Shown here one piece after another: positions 1-10,046 of a stretch of DNA of 64,000 nt; the first letter of the stretch is position 1, and each line of letters opens with the position of its first letter. Where the stretch lies: NCBI GenBank assembly GCA_013399115.1, contig VXAA01003158.1:925474-989473 (forward strand). Reading direction: 5' to 3'. The translations under genes and the position numbers were made by a program. Origin of the DNA: Anseranas semipalmata. Its lineage: Eukaryota > Chordata > Aves > Anseriformes > Anseranatidae. The notes under the pieces are model-generated. The model was not told where the DNA came from. It worked only from the letters and a program-made list of their open reading frames with translations, and ran no database searches.

Positions 1-1
1 G

Positions 2-129
2 AAGGAGAGAGAGAAGGAGAAAGAGAAGACTCGTCAAAGATCCCCAACTCGGTCCAAGTCGAGGTCAAGGTCTCGATCGCGTTCTCCATCTCATTCTCGA
101 CCAAGAAGGCGTCATAGATCACGGTCAAG
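2..129 (+). CDS. SRRM1: SRRM1 exon (5' cut by window edge): charged and RS repeats
   Basis: The frame starts at base 2 and encodes an alternating Lys/Glu stretch followed by RSxSRSRSRSRSPSHSRPRRR-type RS repeats. The donor is AAG|GTAGGG at 129/130, leaving two bases (AG) of an Arg codon completed by the next exon. The exon start lies outside the window, so its full length is unknown. Confidence 0.92.
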
Positions 130-3100
130 GTAGGGCTTCAGCTTACCTTGATTGCAGAGGTTGAGAGCTGAATATTTTCTTCTGAAGTTGCCATTTCATA
201 TAGTGTTCTCACTTAAGGTAATGATGTTTTTAATGATCTTGAGCTGTGAATGTTTTAGGCCAAATGAGAATGACACATTCAATGAATAAACATGTTCAGG
301 AGTTGTTTTCTTCATATCAGTTCATGAGAAGATGCTCACAGTGACTTAACACTGACTGGGGAAGGAATGGGGTACTTAAAGCTAAGTGTGGCATTTGTTA
401 CCAGGAATTGTGTAGTCTTCCTTTAGGAGATAAGTTTGATGCTGAACACTTTGCAAATTCCCCCCCCCCCTTTTTTTTTTTAATTACTTAGTATAAGGTG
501 TTGGTAAACTTAAAAACACTGATTGTGGCTGAGTGTACCACTTAGCATCATAACTTAAATGCTACTTTAATGTAATGCACTTGGAGAAAAGCAACTTTAC
601 ACTGAATTCCCTGAGGCTAAATTTCCTCAAATCTGAAAATTAGGTAGTTGCTTTTCATTTGAATTTTTGATTGTGACAGGTCTTACTCCCCTAGAAGGCG
701 ACCAAGCCCAAGACGACGGCCATCTCCAAGGAGAAGGAGTCCTCCAAGGCGAATGCCTCCCCCACCCAGACACAGAAGAAGCAGATCGCCTGTGAGGCGG
801 TAAGATTCCCTTTTTTGAGACATCTGAAACTGTTATACTTGAATGTAGAAGGGAATGTTTAGTTTTGAGGAATGAATGTTATAAAAATCACCTTGTTCAT
901 CTTATCTCAGTACCATCAGTAATACATGATTTGAGTGATGTAAAAACTGCAATGTCACATTTCATAAGTATAGGGAGGGAACATTCTAGTAGCTGTGGGA
1001 TGATTTCTTTTGAGTTGACATTATTGGTGAAAATTCCACTTTTGAAAAGTGATAATTTCAGAACTTGAAATGGCTCTGGATAGCTGCCAGCATAGATGGA
1101 CGTGACATCTCTTGTGACTTTTTTTTTCCCCACTTGAGAGAAAAGTTGGAACAAGTTACTCTGGATCTTACTTTTTGCAAATTTTTTTGATTAACTCGCT
1201 GTTCCATCACATAGAGTTAAGGTCAAAATTAAACTTTGACTTGAAATGTATTTCTTCATGTTCTTTTGATTTAATAAATAAGAGTAAAAAAATCTTTTAA
1301 GGTCTGCTCTTTGGTGTTGAGGTTATATTTTTGATAGCATGAGCACTTGTTCTAGTAGGAAAGCTCCAAGGTGCACTGCAGAGAATCATATACTTAGGGT
1401 AATATCAAAATAGATTTGTCTTCGTAGGAAGAGAATAGATTCCTGTCTTCATAGGAAGAGAATTAAAGTGATGCTTCCTGTGTACAATAGTTCTTCCTTT
1501 TTAAGAAGGAACAGTTCTTCCTTTTTTTTTTTTTGACAAGGTGATAAGTACTTTAAGTTTGTAAAGATGTTTGTTTTGCACAGTTATTGTGAAAACTGTG
1601 AGAAGTATCATACATGTATGTTGCAAGATGTACAAGAGCTCCCTTTCAGCAAATGTTTATCTCACTCAAGGTAGGGTTTCTTTTTTCCAGGTTCTCAGGA
1701 ATTCTGCAGCCAAAGGTGGATTCTGCAGGTACACAATTGCAACAGAACTTGCCACAAATTTTGCCGCAGAATTCTAGAGGCCCTACCTTTTTAAAATTAC
1801 AAAGTAAAGATGAAAGACTAAAACATAAGGATGGATATACTGATCAGGATTAAGTTGTCTGAAATTTTGGCTCCTGGTTTAAAAACTTTTTAGCATACTT
1901 GCCCACTAAACTCTTAAATAGATCTGTTTTGAAGATCATTAAATCACATGTGCTAACATGGAGAATTTTCTTAACCGTCCAAAAGTTAGAGAGCCCAAAG
2001 AAAACTAATTGCTCCCAGGAGAAAAGCTTAGTTGTAGTCTGTAGATTGACAGAAAGCAAGCAAAGGTAACACTAACAATTTTTTTTTTTTTTTGCTCACT
2101 GTAGTTTAAAAATAACTGTGAAAGATTGGTTGTTAATCTCTTCTACAAACCACGTGTTGAAGGCTGTCCACCATGTTTTGGAAGTGCTGTCGTATGTGGC
2201 TCTCTATATGTGCTTGCAAACAAATACAATTCTGTGTTCATGCTCAAGCATTTCCTAAGCTGACTAGTTATGTTGTTACATTTGATTTGCAGGAGAAGAC
2301 GGTCATCAGCATCTTTATCTGGCAGTAGCTCTTCTTCCTCCTCCTCACGTTCCCGATCGCCACCAAAGAAACCACCTAAAAGAACTGTATCCAGTCCTCC
2401 TCGTAAAACACGTAGGCTGTCTCCTTCTGCAAGCCCTCCTAGGCGGAGGCACAGACCATCTCCACCAGCAAGTCCACCTCCAAAACCACGTAGATCTCCA
2501 ACACCTCAGCAGTCAAATCGTGCAAGAAAAAGCCGTGGCTCTGTTTCACCTGGCAGAGCATCAGGTAACAAATTTTTTTTTTCAGCAGCTTTATCTTTTT
2601 GTGCTTTTGTTTTATTAAAGATGGCATCTACAGTTTGTGTGAGCAGAAAAGCATGCATGGATATAAAAAATTACAGCTAAGTTATTTAACTTTTGTCTTT
2701 TAGCACCCAAACATAAGAGTACTGAAAAAAGAGAATCTCCTTCGCCAGCGCCAAAACCAAGGAAAGCCGAGCTGTCTGAATCAGGTATGGTTCTCACTTT
2801 TCAATGCTGGTTTTGGGTGGGGTTTTTTATCAAAGGTGTGTGCCAATAAAAGGCACTAGTAAAGTGTTGATAAACTGGCATTGAAAGAAAGGAAGTTTTC
2901 AGAAGCATAAAAATGATCACTCACACTGCCTCAGGTCTTTCATCTCAGCTTTCTTGGAAAAAGCTCAGCCAAAGTATACTCCAGACTCAGTGTTATCTTA
3001 AGATGAGAAGAAGGGAGGAAAAAAAAAGAGAACAGGCTTGATCTACTGTAAGCTGGCATTACGTCTGCCTGAATAAGGAAAATTTGTATTTTTAATTTAA

Positions 3101-6100
3101 ATTTTCTATGTGTACCTTTTCAGAAGAAGATAAAGGAGGTAAAATGGCTGCAGCAGATTCTGTGCAACAGAGGCGTCAGTACAGAAGGCAAAATCAACAG
3201 TCTTCATCTGGTATGGATAATGTACATTTCCTAAAACTGGACTGAAGTATACTTTTGCAGGAAGTTACGTTAAGTTCAAATGTTGATGAAAATTATTTGC
3301 TGCATGCACTGCAGTGCTATTGTAAACAATTCTATATTTACCACTTATAATGAAGTAACTTTAATTATTGCTCACACTACTTTCATGCAGAATAAAATTA
3401 AATTTTTAAAGGTTATGGTATGTCTCTTGTTATGAGTTTGCATCTTTAAAAGTTGCACTTCTAAACTCTTACCATCGCACACAAATATTGTTTACTATGG
3501 TTTACTTAATCTATTGTTGCAATAGGTTATTTCCTAATATTTTGGAGTTTTGCATGCTTGAGGTCAATAAATTAACCTGGACTTGTAGGTTTTTGTCTAC
3601 TTAGTGTTTATATACATAGCAGCAGTTCACGTTTTAAATTACCTGGCTAGTTAAATTTTGTGGGGACAGTCAGGTTGCTGCAAATGTTTTTACCCAGCTC
3701 TGATGGATTTATTTATCACTTCAACTGACATTTGTAGTTGAACTGCTTCTAAACAGAGGCTGCTTGTTTTGCAGGAGTGGAAGTTAGTAGTTTAAACAGC
3801 AGTATAACCCTATCAGTAACTGTGTAGTGAGAGTGTCATGAGAATCATTTGCCAGAGGATAATTCTTCTACATTTATAGATTCTGGCTCCTCTTCTTCAT
3901 CTGAAGAGGAAAGACCTAAAAGATCCAATGTGAAGAACGGGGAAGTTGGTAGACGCCGACGCCATTCACATTCACGCAGTCCATCTCCATCTCCACGAAA
4001 ACGACAGAAGGAATCTTCCCCTCGGTAATTTCTTCTCAAGCTGAGCATAACTGATGTCTTTTTTTTTTTTTTTTTTTTATAACTGTTAGTGTTGTGTTTG
4101 CCTGCTATGCAACTGTCAGCAACTACCCAAAAGAATTGTTATGCCCATTTAGCCCAAAATTGTGTAAGCAGTTAAAGAGAATCTTTTTCTCCGAAGTAAC
4201 TTAAAAAAGAAAATGAGGATCTCAATGCTGGTTATAGCAAGCTTCCTCTATAGTGACGTGATTGTGTTCTGGGCTGTAATGCTTTATTAAAAGCCCCTAC
4301 TATGAATTAAGCTTGTGGAAAAGTTCATGTAATTCTCTCAAAATTGCCAGTCTTTGGAAATCACAAAGACAAATTTTACTTTTTTTTTTTTTTTTTAATG
4401 CAGACTGCTTTTTATTCTCTTTCCTTGAAGCATCTACCACTGCCTGTCCATAAAAGGGATGTCAGCTTAGATGGACCTATGGTCTGTTTCAAGACTGCAT
4501 TCTTCTTATGCTCATTTGTTGAGAATTACCCTGAACTTTATTTGAACTTGTTCATTTTTGCCTCAAATATACGGCAGTTAGATATTTTTTTTACGTTTTG
4601 TTTTTCCTCCACTGCTATCAGGATGCAGATGGAAAAGAGGTGGCAATCGCCAGTGATGAAAAGGTTGGTTAGAAATTGATCTGTTAAACAGGATTTACAT
4701 ATCAAAAATCACTTAGGCTCTCACTTATTTTGTCATGGATAAGTACTTCTGTCCTTTGGATTTGCACCCTCAAAGCAGTAAGATGAGGGAAATTCAGACT
4801 GATCTGTTCCTTGATGGTTTGCATTTGGGACCATTTCACTGGCAGGGAAAAAAGAAAAAAGGCACAACAACAAAAGAACCACCTGCCCTGTCTCCTGAAG
4901 GAGATACTACTTGTTAATTCAAATAAGCCTGTAACAGCTAATAACACTAAAGTTTTTACTGGTGCCTGAAAACAACTGAATACTTGCCTTTGATGTTCTG
5001 ACTAAAACCCTTCCATAGACTTGCAAAAAATGATAAAGATCTTAATGTTCTGGGTCGCACATAATTGGTGTTTTCAATACTCTCATTCTTCCATCCATTA
5101 GATGTTTGGAACTAACAGTAGTATACTAGTAGCTAACATCTACTTTATTTTTCTCTTTTCTTATGTAGTGAGTATTGTTAACACTTATTTGTGAAATTGT
5201 TTGGTCTGTGTTGATCCTGGAATGTCAGAACCGCAGTGTATGATGGGTTTATTAATCTGATATAATCACCCGTGTGAGCAATCTGTGATTAAGACCTAGC
5301 TAGAATACAGTTGCAGCATACATAATGATGTGAGATTAAGTATGACTGCTTCTACCAGTGTAGTCTGTTCTAATCATGTATCTTGTCATTTATCAAACAA
5401 TTCTATGTAAAACAGATTGGAATTCAAATATCTCGAACTAGTTTGCAGCATACTAAATTCACCTGTTGCCTATTGTGTAAATGCTTAAACACGTTTAAGT
5501 AGGGCAACCGTGACATTTGGAGACTGGTATTTTTCCAGATCATAAAAGAATATTGTGTTTTGGAGCAAACTCTTATCTATAAGAAGTGTAACTCGTTGCC
5601 CTGGAGAACAACAGCCAGGGAAGAATGTTTTTTCTCTACAAAATGCCAGTTTTTCTCCCTTTATAACTCCAGGAAAGTGCAAGTTTTATTGAAATTTCCC
5701 TGGAAGTCCATTTTCTACCTTATCTTGTAGAGCAGATAATGGCTTGTTTTGTGATAACTTGAATCCAGATAGCTTCAGTTTAGCAACAACTCTGATTATT
5801 CTTAGCATTTCAAGAAATAAGTCATTTTGGATTTCAGATCCATAGATAAGAGCTGTTTTCCAAGCGTACAGTTTCACAGTATTTTTAAATTGATCTGACT
5901 TCAGACTGCTGCTGAAAGCATTCCCAGTTCCTTATGTTAGCCCTAGCAGTCATATTACTGCATTATGACAGAGTGGTGTTTTTGTTGTTGAATCAGTAAG
6001 CTGGTCTGACTCATTAGGTGATCACTAGCTTGAGTGCAAGGAAAGTAGCAGAAATGAGCTTTCAGGAGAAGAAGATGAGAGTGAATGGGGCTTCCTCTTT

Positions 6101-9100
6101 GGCTGCAGGATGCAAATAGATCAGGTTAAGCAGAATGTGAAATTCTTGTGACTGGTGTTGTGGGCTCTGAAAATTATAGTAAAAATAGGTATCATCTCAC
6201 ACTCTTTAGAAAGACTTGGATGTATATATATTTTCCCATTAGTGGTTCTACTAGAATTAGAAGCACTTGAGCGAGATGGTGTTGTATAGTGAAATCAGAA
6301 TTAAAAAAAAAAAAAAAAAAAGAATCTCACAGCTCAGTTGCAACTTTTCTGAGTAATCCCTTTATCTCTTTAGTAGGAGGAGGAGAAGTCCATCGCCCCC
6401 ACCAGCCAGGCGACGGCGCTCTCCTTCACCTGCCCCTCCTCCTAGGCGACGGCGGTCACCTTCATTGCCTCGACGAAGGTACTGTATTACATTTTTGTCA
6501 TTAAATGATTGCTTTTGGTTTGTTGACTTCCAACTATTATGTGTAAAAAGAAATGATGTGATATAGGAAATCAGTTCCTTGGTTCACAGCTTACTCAGGG
6601 GAATGCAGTTTTGCTATTGAGATTTTCTGTGGTAGGTATGTGGTCTGGATGTAGTTTGATTGCTGTATCAGGTACTGAATAACATCCATTAAGCTGATTT
6701 TCCGAAAAGTTTTTTTTCTTAGATAAAGTTTTAAAGAATTTTTAGAGGAACACTCATGTAATCACTTGTAACTAATTCACGTGGCTGTGTGACACCTGAA
6801 CATTCATTTTTTTGTAGGTCTCCATCACCACCCCCACGCAGACGCTCACCTTCTCCACGGAGATACTCTCCACCGATACAGAGACGATATTCTCCTTCTC
6901 CACCTCCTAAGAGAAGAACTGCTTCTCCTCCTCCTCCCCCTAAACGACGGGCATCACCTTCTCCACAGTCAAAACGCAGAGTCTCCCATTCACCACCGCC
7001 AAAACAAAGGAGCTCTCCAGCTGCTAAAAGGCGTTCACCTTCGATATCTTCCAAGCACAGGAAGGGTTCTCCTCCCAGTAGGTCTAATAGGGAAACACGT
7101 TCTCCACCACAAAACAAAAGGCATTCACCTTCACCAAGGCCTAGAGCTTCTCATACCTCTGCAAGCCCACCGCCACTGCGAAGGGGAGCTTCAGCTTCAC
7201 CCCAGAGAAGACAGTCTCCATCTCCAAGCACTAGACCCATCAGGAGGGTGTCAAGAACACCAGAACCTAAGAAGACAAAGTAAAAAAATCCATCTTATTT
7301 GTTGGTGGTGGTTTGTTTGTTTTTTAATACAATGAGAATAGCTAGGGGATCACATGAAAATGGTTCTCATGTATCTTGAGGTTGCTCAAGTGGTAGGGGC
7401 TCTGTTTGGCTTCCACTTTCATAGAACCAACCCCTAAGTGATTTTTCTGAAGTTTATTTTAATAGGTGCTTCCAATCTTAAGTGCAGTGTGGGGAGAAGC
7501 ATTAAAGAGGCTAGAGAGTCTGAGGGGTCTTTTAGTAGCACAACAAAGCAGTGGGGGTGAGCAGATAAAAAGAACTTAAAGTTCTGTTCCTAACTTTGCT
7601 TAAAGCAAAATGAACTTTGTCTTATTTTAAAGCTAACTGCAGAAGGGAACTGATACTTTTAATTTGTTCATAAATCATTTCCTGCGTGGTCATGGAAGAT
7701 ATAAAATACTTGATTTTAGCAGTTTTCTTGAGTGTGATGCTGCTATTACAAGCAGATTGTCAAAACTTTGGTGCTGGCTTATTCTTTCAGAAATAAAATG
7801 TAGCTGAACATAATGGTTTGCACTTCATTGGATGATAGAATAGCATTACTATTCTCTTGAGTTTTAATGAGGTTATAAATTAATCATATCAGAAAAAGAG
7901 AGCAATCATTCCTGAACAACAATAGCATTATTGTTTAACAAGCTATCAAGTTCCAATATCCTTTTACATTACGGGTGCACAGTGGTATGAGATCGTGTTG
8001 TCCCTTGTAACGTATGCCAGCACAGTAACTAATTTTTTTTTAAGTGGTTGCTTAACCAAGTTATAAATACATATGTTCATCTAACTTTTTACTTCCTTGT
8101 TTCATCTCTTATATCTCTAACACTAGAATCTTAAGTGTGGTTTTTCTGTTTTCAAGGGCTTCCACGCCAAGTCCACGATCTGCAAGACGGGTGTCTTCAT
8201 CACGGTCTGCATCAGGATCACCTGAACCAGCTCCAAAAAAACATCAAGGACCTCCATCTCCTACTCGATCTCGTTCCCCTTCTGCAAACTGGTCACCTGC
8301 AAAAAAGGCTAAAAGTCCCACTCAAAGCCCATCACCTGCAAGGGTATTTGTTTGCTAATAAAAGCAATACTGTTTGGGGTTATGGCAAGTTATTTTCATA
8401 AAGACTTAATTGCTGAACAGCTGTAAACTTATTCACATGACAAAATGAAAAATAGCCTTGGAGTGATTTTTCATAGTTAAAAAAAAATTCTTAAAAACAA
8501 ATTGCGACACAAATGTTTCAAGCTTAACATTTCTGAGTTTGAAAAAAGTGCTATTATGTAAATTATAACTTTGAAACAAAAGACTTTCTCATTTCATGAA
8601 GTTACTGGGATTACTTAAAGTATTACTTCACTTGTAATGAGTTTCATGGTCTACAAAGTGAGGTGGTCTTATTTACGTTTAGCAGTCTTATGTGCAAACT
8701 GTTCATAATAGGAAAAGAACAGATTGTTTGGCATCCTTATCTGTTCTGTGAATGCATTTCCTAAGAAACACAATTTCCAAAGAAATTTAATTTCTTTGCC
8801 AGAGGAGTGTTTTAGGGAGTTAGATTCCACCTGCAGTATTCTTTTCTATGAAGAGGCTTGTGTGTCATTGCTGTGACAAGCATATCAAGTTTGTGTGGTG
8901 TTATGTTCTGTATTCAGACACAGCACAGCCGTGCATTACTCTGTCTTCTGGGATTGCTACTGTCAATTTGTTGGCGATGTGACTTTCCCCCAGTTCTGAA
9001 GACAGTCTGGAGTTTGAGTTTCAGAAGTTGCACAGTCCATCTGAATTGCCCAATATGGTTGTGGGTTTGTTTTAACAGAATTTCGAAGTCTTGGGAATGA

Positions 9101-9644
9101 GTTGTAGTATCTGTTGCATTGTTTGTTACAGAATTCAGATCAAGAAGGGGGTGGAAAGAAGAAGAAGAAAAAGAAGGATAAGAAGCATAAAAAGGATAAA
9201 AAGCACAAGAAACACAAAAAACATAAGAAGGAAAAGGCTGCGGCAGCTGCAACAGCTGCTGCTGTGGCTGCAGCAGATACCACCTCAGCACAGGAAGAAC
9301 AGGAAGCAGAGACAGAACCCAAAAAGGTAGGAATTTGGTACATGTTTTACTTTTTCAGAGTCCAGTGTAAGAAAATAGATGGAGATGAATGTATACAGTA
9401 CTCTAATAGCAAATAGCAGTCTTACTTCAGAAATGCAACTTAGTGTCCCATGACTTTACCTGATGATTTACAATACTGGGAGGGCTGCCACACCGCTTGG
9501 CTTTCAGTGTTTGAAGAAATGTTTTATCTTTGTTTCAAGGAGACAGAAAGTGAACCAGAAGACAACCTTGATGATCTAGAAAAACACCTGCGAGAGAAAG
9601 CGCTGAGGTCAATGAGGAAGGCGCAAGTGTCACCACCATCTTAG
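2..9644 (+). CDS. SRRM1: SRRM1 C-terminal coding region, 12 exons, 5' partial (gene-level entry)
   Basis: SRRM1 (SRm160) is a nuclear RS-domain splicing coactivator. It bridges SR proteins and snRNPs, associates with exon-junction and speckle components, and promotes 3'-end cleavage. The window starts inside an exon, so the N-terminal PWI nucleic-acid-binding domain lies upstream and is not seen. Joining exons 2-129, 680-799, 2293-2564, 2704-2784, 3124-3210, 3880-4024, 4622-4663, 6374-6478, 6818-7279, 8157-8343, 9132-9326 and 9540-9644 gives one open frame of about 642 residues. All inner junctions are GT-AG and phase-consistent. The product is almost wholly RS, SPSP, PPRRR and PPKRR repeats, then a Lys/His tract, an Ala tract and an acidic/helical tail ending in KAQVSPPS. 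This order and wording match vertebrate SRRM1 from memory. Several exons are symmetric (81, 87, 42, 105, 462, 195 nt) and could be skipped in frame. Identification is very secure; exon inclusion is inferred. Confidence 0.96.
130..679 (+). other. SRRM1 intron
   Basis: Intron of 550 bases with GTAGGG and GACAG ends. It contains a C10/T-run simple tract near 461-481 and nothing else recognised. Confidence 0.85.
680..799 (+). CDS. SRRM1: SRRM1 exon, 120 nt, PRRRPSPRRR repeats
   Basis: The acceptor TTGTGACAG precedes base 680 and the donor CG|GTAAGA follows base 799. The translation is SYSPRRRPSPRRR-type repeats, then PPRRMPPPPRHRRSRSPVRR. The exon enters and leaves in phase 2, so skipping it would keep the frame. 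The adjoining residues join correctly to the known SRRM1 string RSRSPVRRRRRSSASLSG. Confidence 0.93.
800..2292 (+). other. SRRM1 intron with local duplications
   Basis: Intron of about 1.5 kb, GTAAGA to TTTGCAG. Apart from the short tandem duplications at 1418-1534 and T-runs near 1523-1534 and 2080-2093, no gene or known repeat is recognised. Short ORFs here are unlike any protein I know. Confidence 0.85.
1418..1534. repeat. Two adjacent short tandem duplications
   Basis: GTCTTCGTAGGAAGAGAAT starts at 1418 and recurs with one change (GTCTTCATAGGAAGAGAAT) at 1445, a 27-base period. Nearby, AGTTCTTCCTTTTT at 1489 recurs at 1513, a 24-base period, and the first copy also forms a small inverted repeat with AAGAAGGAA. 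These look like slippage-type local duplications inside an intron. Confidence 0.7.
2293..2564 (+). CDS. SRRM1: SRRM1 exon, 272 nt, poly-Ser and PPK/PPR repeats
   Basis: The acceptor TTTGATTTGCAG precedes 2293; the donor TCAG|GTAACA follows 2564. It encodes RRRSSASLSG, a run of serines, then RSRSPPKKPPKRT, RKTRRLSPSASPPRRRH, SPTPQQSNRARKSR and SVSPGRASG. It enters in phase 2 and leaves in phase 1. The match to the vertebrate SRRM1 central region is close to residue by residue. The serine run is coded by mixed AGC/TCT/TCC codons, so it is not a simple trinucleotide repeat. Confidence 0.95.
2704..2784 (+). CDS. SRRM1: SRRM1 exon, 81 nt (27 codons, symmetric)
   Basis: The acceptor TTTGTCTTTTAG precedes 2704 and the donor TCAG|GTATGG follows 2784. 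It encodes APKHKSTEKRESPSPAPKPR and then KAELSES. Human SRRM1 has a very similar stretch (KHKGTEKRESPSPAPKPRKVELSES, recalled). Phase 1 at both ends, so skipping would remove 27 residues without a frameshift. Confidence 0.94.
2785..3879 (+). other. SRRM1 introns either side of the 87-nt exon
   Basis: Two AT-rich introns (2785-3123 and 3211-3879) with canonical GTATGG donors. No other feature recognised. Confidence 0.8.
3124..3210 (+). CDS. SRRM1: SRRM1 exon, 87 nt (symmetric)
   Basis: It encodes EEDKGGKMAAADSVQQRRQY followed by RRQNQQSSS, a non-RS segment that is strongly diagnostic of SRRM1. The acceptor is CTTTTCAG before 3124; since AAGAAG follows, a 3-nt downstream acceptor is possible in principle. 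The donor is TCTG|GTATGG after 3210. Phase 1 at both ends. Confidence 0.95.
3880..4024 (+). CDS. SRRM1: SRRM1 exon, 145 nt, acidic Ser patch and RHSHSRSPS repeats
   Basis: The acceptor TACATTTATAG precedes 3880 and the donor CTCG|GTAATT follows 4024. It encodes DSGSSSSSEEERPKRSNVKN, then GEVGRRRRHSHSRSPSPSP and RKRQKESSPR. The Ser/Glu patch looks like a CK2-type phosphorylation region (inference). It enters in phase 1 and leaves in phase 2. Confidence 0.95.
4059..4078. repeat. Poly-T run
   Basis: Uninterrupted run of 20 T just inside the intron after the exon ending at 4024. Another T-rich run follows at about 4380-4396. Length is likely polymorphic or error-prone. Confidence 0.85.
4622..4663 (+). 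CDS. SRRM1: SRRM1 42-nt small exon
   Basis: Very short exon encoding MQMEKRWQSPVMK between split codons. The acceptor is CCACTGCTATCAG before 4622 and the donor AAAAG|GTTGGT after 4663. The donor has T at +3, so it departs from the GTRAGT consensus. Symmetric phase 2, so inclusion or skipping keeps the frame. The human protein has the near-identical RMQMGKRWQSPVTK here (recalled), which supports the exon despite its size. Confidence 0.92.
4664..6373 (+). other. SRRM1 intron, 1.7 kb
   Basis: Longest SRRM1 intron in the window. It ends in a weakly pyrimidine-rich tract before the TAGTAG tandem acceptor, and an A-run at about 6302-6320 lies 50 bases upstream of that acceptor. Small ORFs on both strands here do not resemble known proteins. 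Confidence 0.8.
6374..6478 (+). CDS. SRRM1: SRRM1 exon, 105 nt (or 102 nt), RRRRSPSP repeats with tandem acceptor
   Basis: It encodes RRRRSPSPPPARRRRSPSP, then APPPRRRRSPSLPRR. The acceptor reads TTTAGTAGG, a NAGNAG. Using the first AG starts the exon at 6374 and adds a Ser before the Arg run; using the second starts it at 6377 and removes that residue. Both stay in frame. The donor is AAG|GTACTG after 6478. The exon is symmetric, phase 2 at both ends. Confidence 0.93.
6479..6817 (+). other. SRRM1 intron, 339 nt
   Basis: AT-rich intron, GTACTG to TTTTTTGTAG. Nothing else recognised. Confidence 0.85.
6818..7279 (+). CDS. SRRM1: SRRM1 large RS/RP exon, 462 nt
   Basis: The longest SRRM1 exon here encodes 154 codons. 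In order: SPSPPPRRRSPSPRRYSPP, IQRRYSPSPPPKRRTASPP, KRRASPSPQSKRRVSHSPP, KQRSSPAAKRRSPSISSKH, RKGSPPSRSNRETRSPPQN, KRHSPSPRPR, PPPLRRGASASPQRRQSPS and PSTRPIRRVSRTPEPKK. The acceptor is TTTTTTGTAG before 6818; the donor is ACAAA|GTAAAA after 7279. Many Ser-Pro and Thr-Pro sites suit proline-directed and SRPK/CLK phosphorylation (family knowledge). Symmetric, so skipping would delete 154 residues in frame. Confidence 0.96.
7280..8156 (+). other. SRRM1 intron
   Basis: About 880 bases, GTAAAA to CTGTTTTCAAG. No snoRNA boxes, repeat or extra exon could be supported. Confidence 0.85.
8157..8343 (+). CDS. SRRM1: SRRM1 exon, 187 nt, SPRSARRVSSSRSASGSPEP
   Basis: The acceptor TTTTTCTGTTTTCAAG precedes 8157 and the donor GCAAGG|GTATTT follows 8343. 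It encodes ASTPSPRSARRVSSSRSASG, then SPEPAPKKHQGPPSPTRSR and SPSANWSPAKKAKSPTQSPS. Human reads NWSPAVPVKKAKSP here (recalled), so this copy is three residues shorter at that point. It enters in phase 2 and leaves in phase 0. Confidence 0.94.
8344..9131 (+). other. SRRM1 intron
   Basis: About 790 bases, GTATTT to TTTGTTACAG. No further feature recognised. Confidence 0.85.
9132..9326 (+). CDS. SRRM1: SRRM1 exon, 195 nt, Lys/His tract then Ala tract
   Basis: The acceptor TTTGTTACAG precedes 9132; the donor AAAAAG|GTAGGA follows 9326. It encodes NSDQEGGG, seven lysines, DKKHKKDKKHKKHKKHKKEK, then an Ala/Thr/Val tract and DTTSAQEEQEAETEPKK. The Lys/His region is a likely nuclear-localising or RNA-contacting segment (inference). 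The Ala tract has an inserted Thr and Val and is coded by mixed GCN codons. The exon is in phase 0 at both ends. Confidence 0.96.
9540..9644 (+). CDS. SRRM1: SRRM1 last coding exon with stop
   Basis: The acceptor ATCTTTGTTTCAAG precedes 9540. It encodes ETESEPEDNLDDLEKHLREK, then ALRSMRKAQVSPPS and TAG at 9642-9644. The acidic start and the amphipathic LEKHLREKALRSMRK helix are the conserved C-terminus of SRRM1. Human ends SPQS, and this copy ends SPPS. Confidence 0.97.
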   Translation, partial: ETESEPEDNLDDLEKHLREKALRSMRKAQVSPPS

Positions 9645-10040
9645 GCTGAATCCTTTGATATAATGTACATTTTATTTGGTTTGTACTCAGAATTCAATTT
9701 CAAATTGCTAAATGTGTTTGAGCTTTAGAATATAACATTTGTTGTAATAATTGCTAGGTTGAGGTTCACCATGTACAAAGGGCATGGATTTACATTACAA
9801 AAGGTGTCCACAGTGTGCTAGTGACATTCTTTCATTGACAGTCAACATAATTTCATTTAGAGTGAGACTTCTTAGAAGCAGTAGGAATTTGTTTTGAAGG
9901 TTTTAAATATGACTGTCAATTCCCTAGTTTCTTTGAAATTCAACAAAGCCTTTAGAATAATTTGTGAGGGTCTCATTTGACTTCTTTTGTATCCACATAC
10001 GTTATGCTACTAACCTTTGTGGTTTGTAAGCTTGCCCAGA

Positions 10041-10046
10041 AATAAA
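10041..10046 (+). promoter_or_regulatory. Possible proximal poly(A) signal of SRRM1
   Basis: AATAAA about 400 bases after the SRRM1 stop. Use would give a short 3' UTR. Not proven. Confidence 0.4.

Noticed and set aside
6731..7117. Antisense ORF across the large SRRM1 RS exon
   Set aside because: Mirror of the RS/RP repeats; Gly/Glu/Leu-rich shadow frame.
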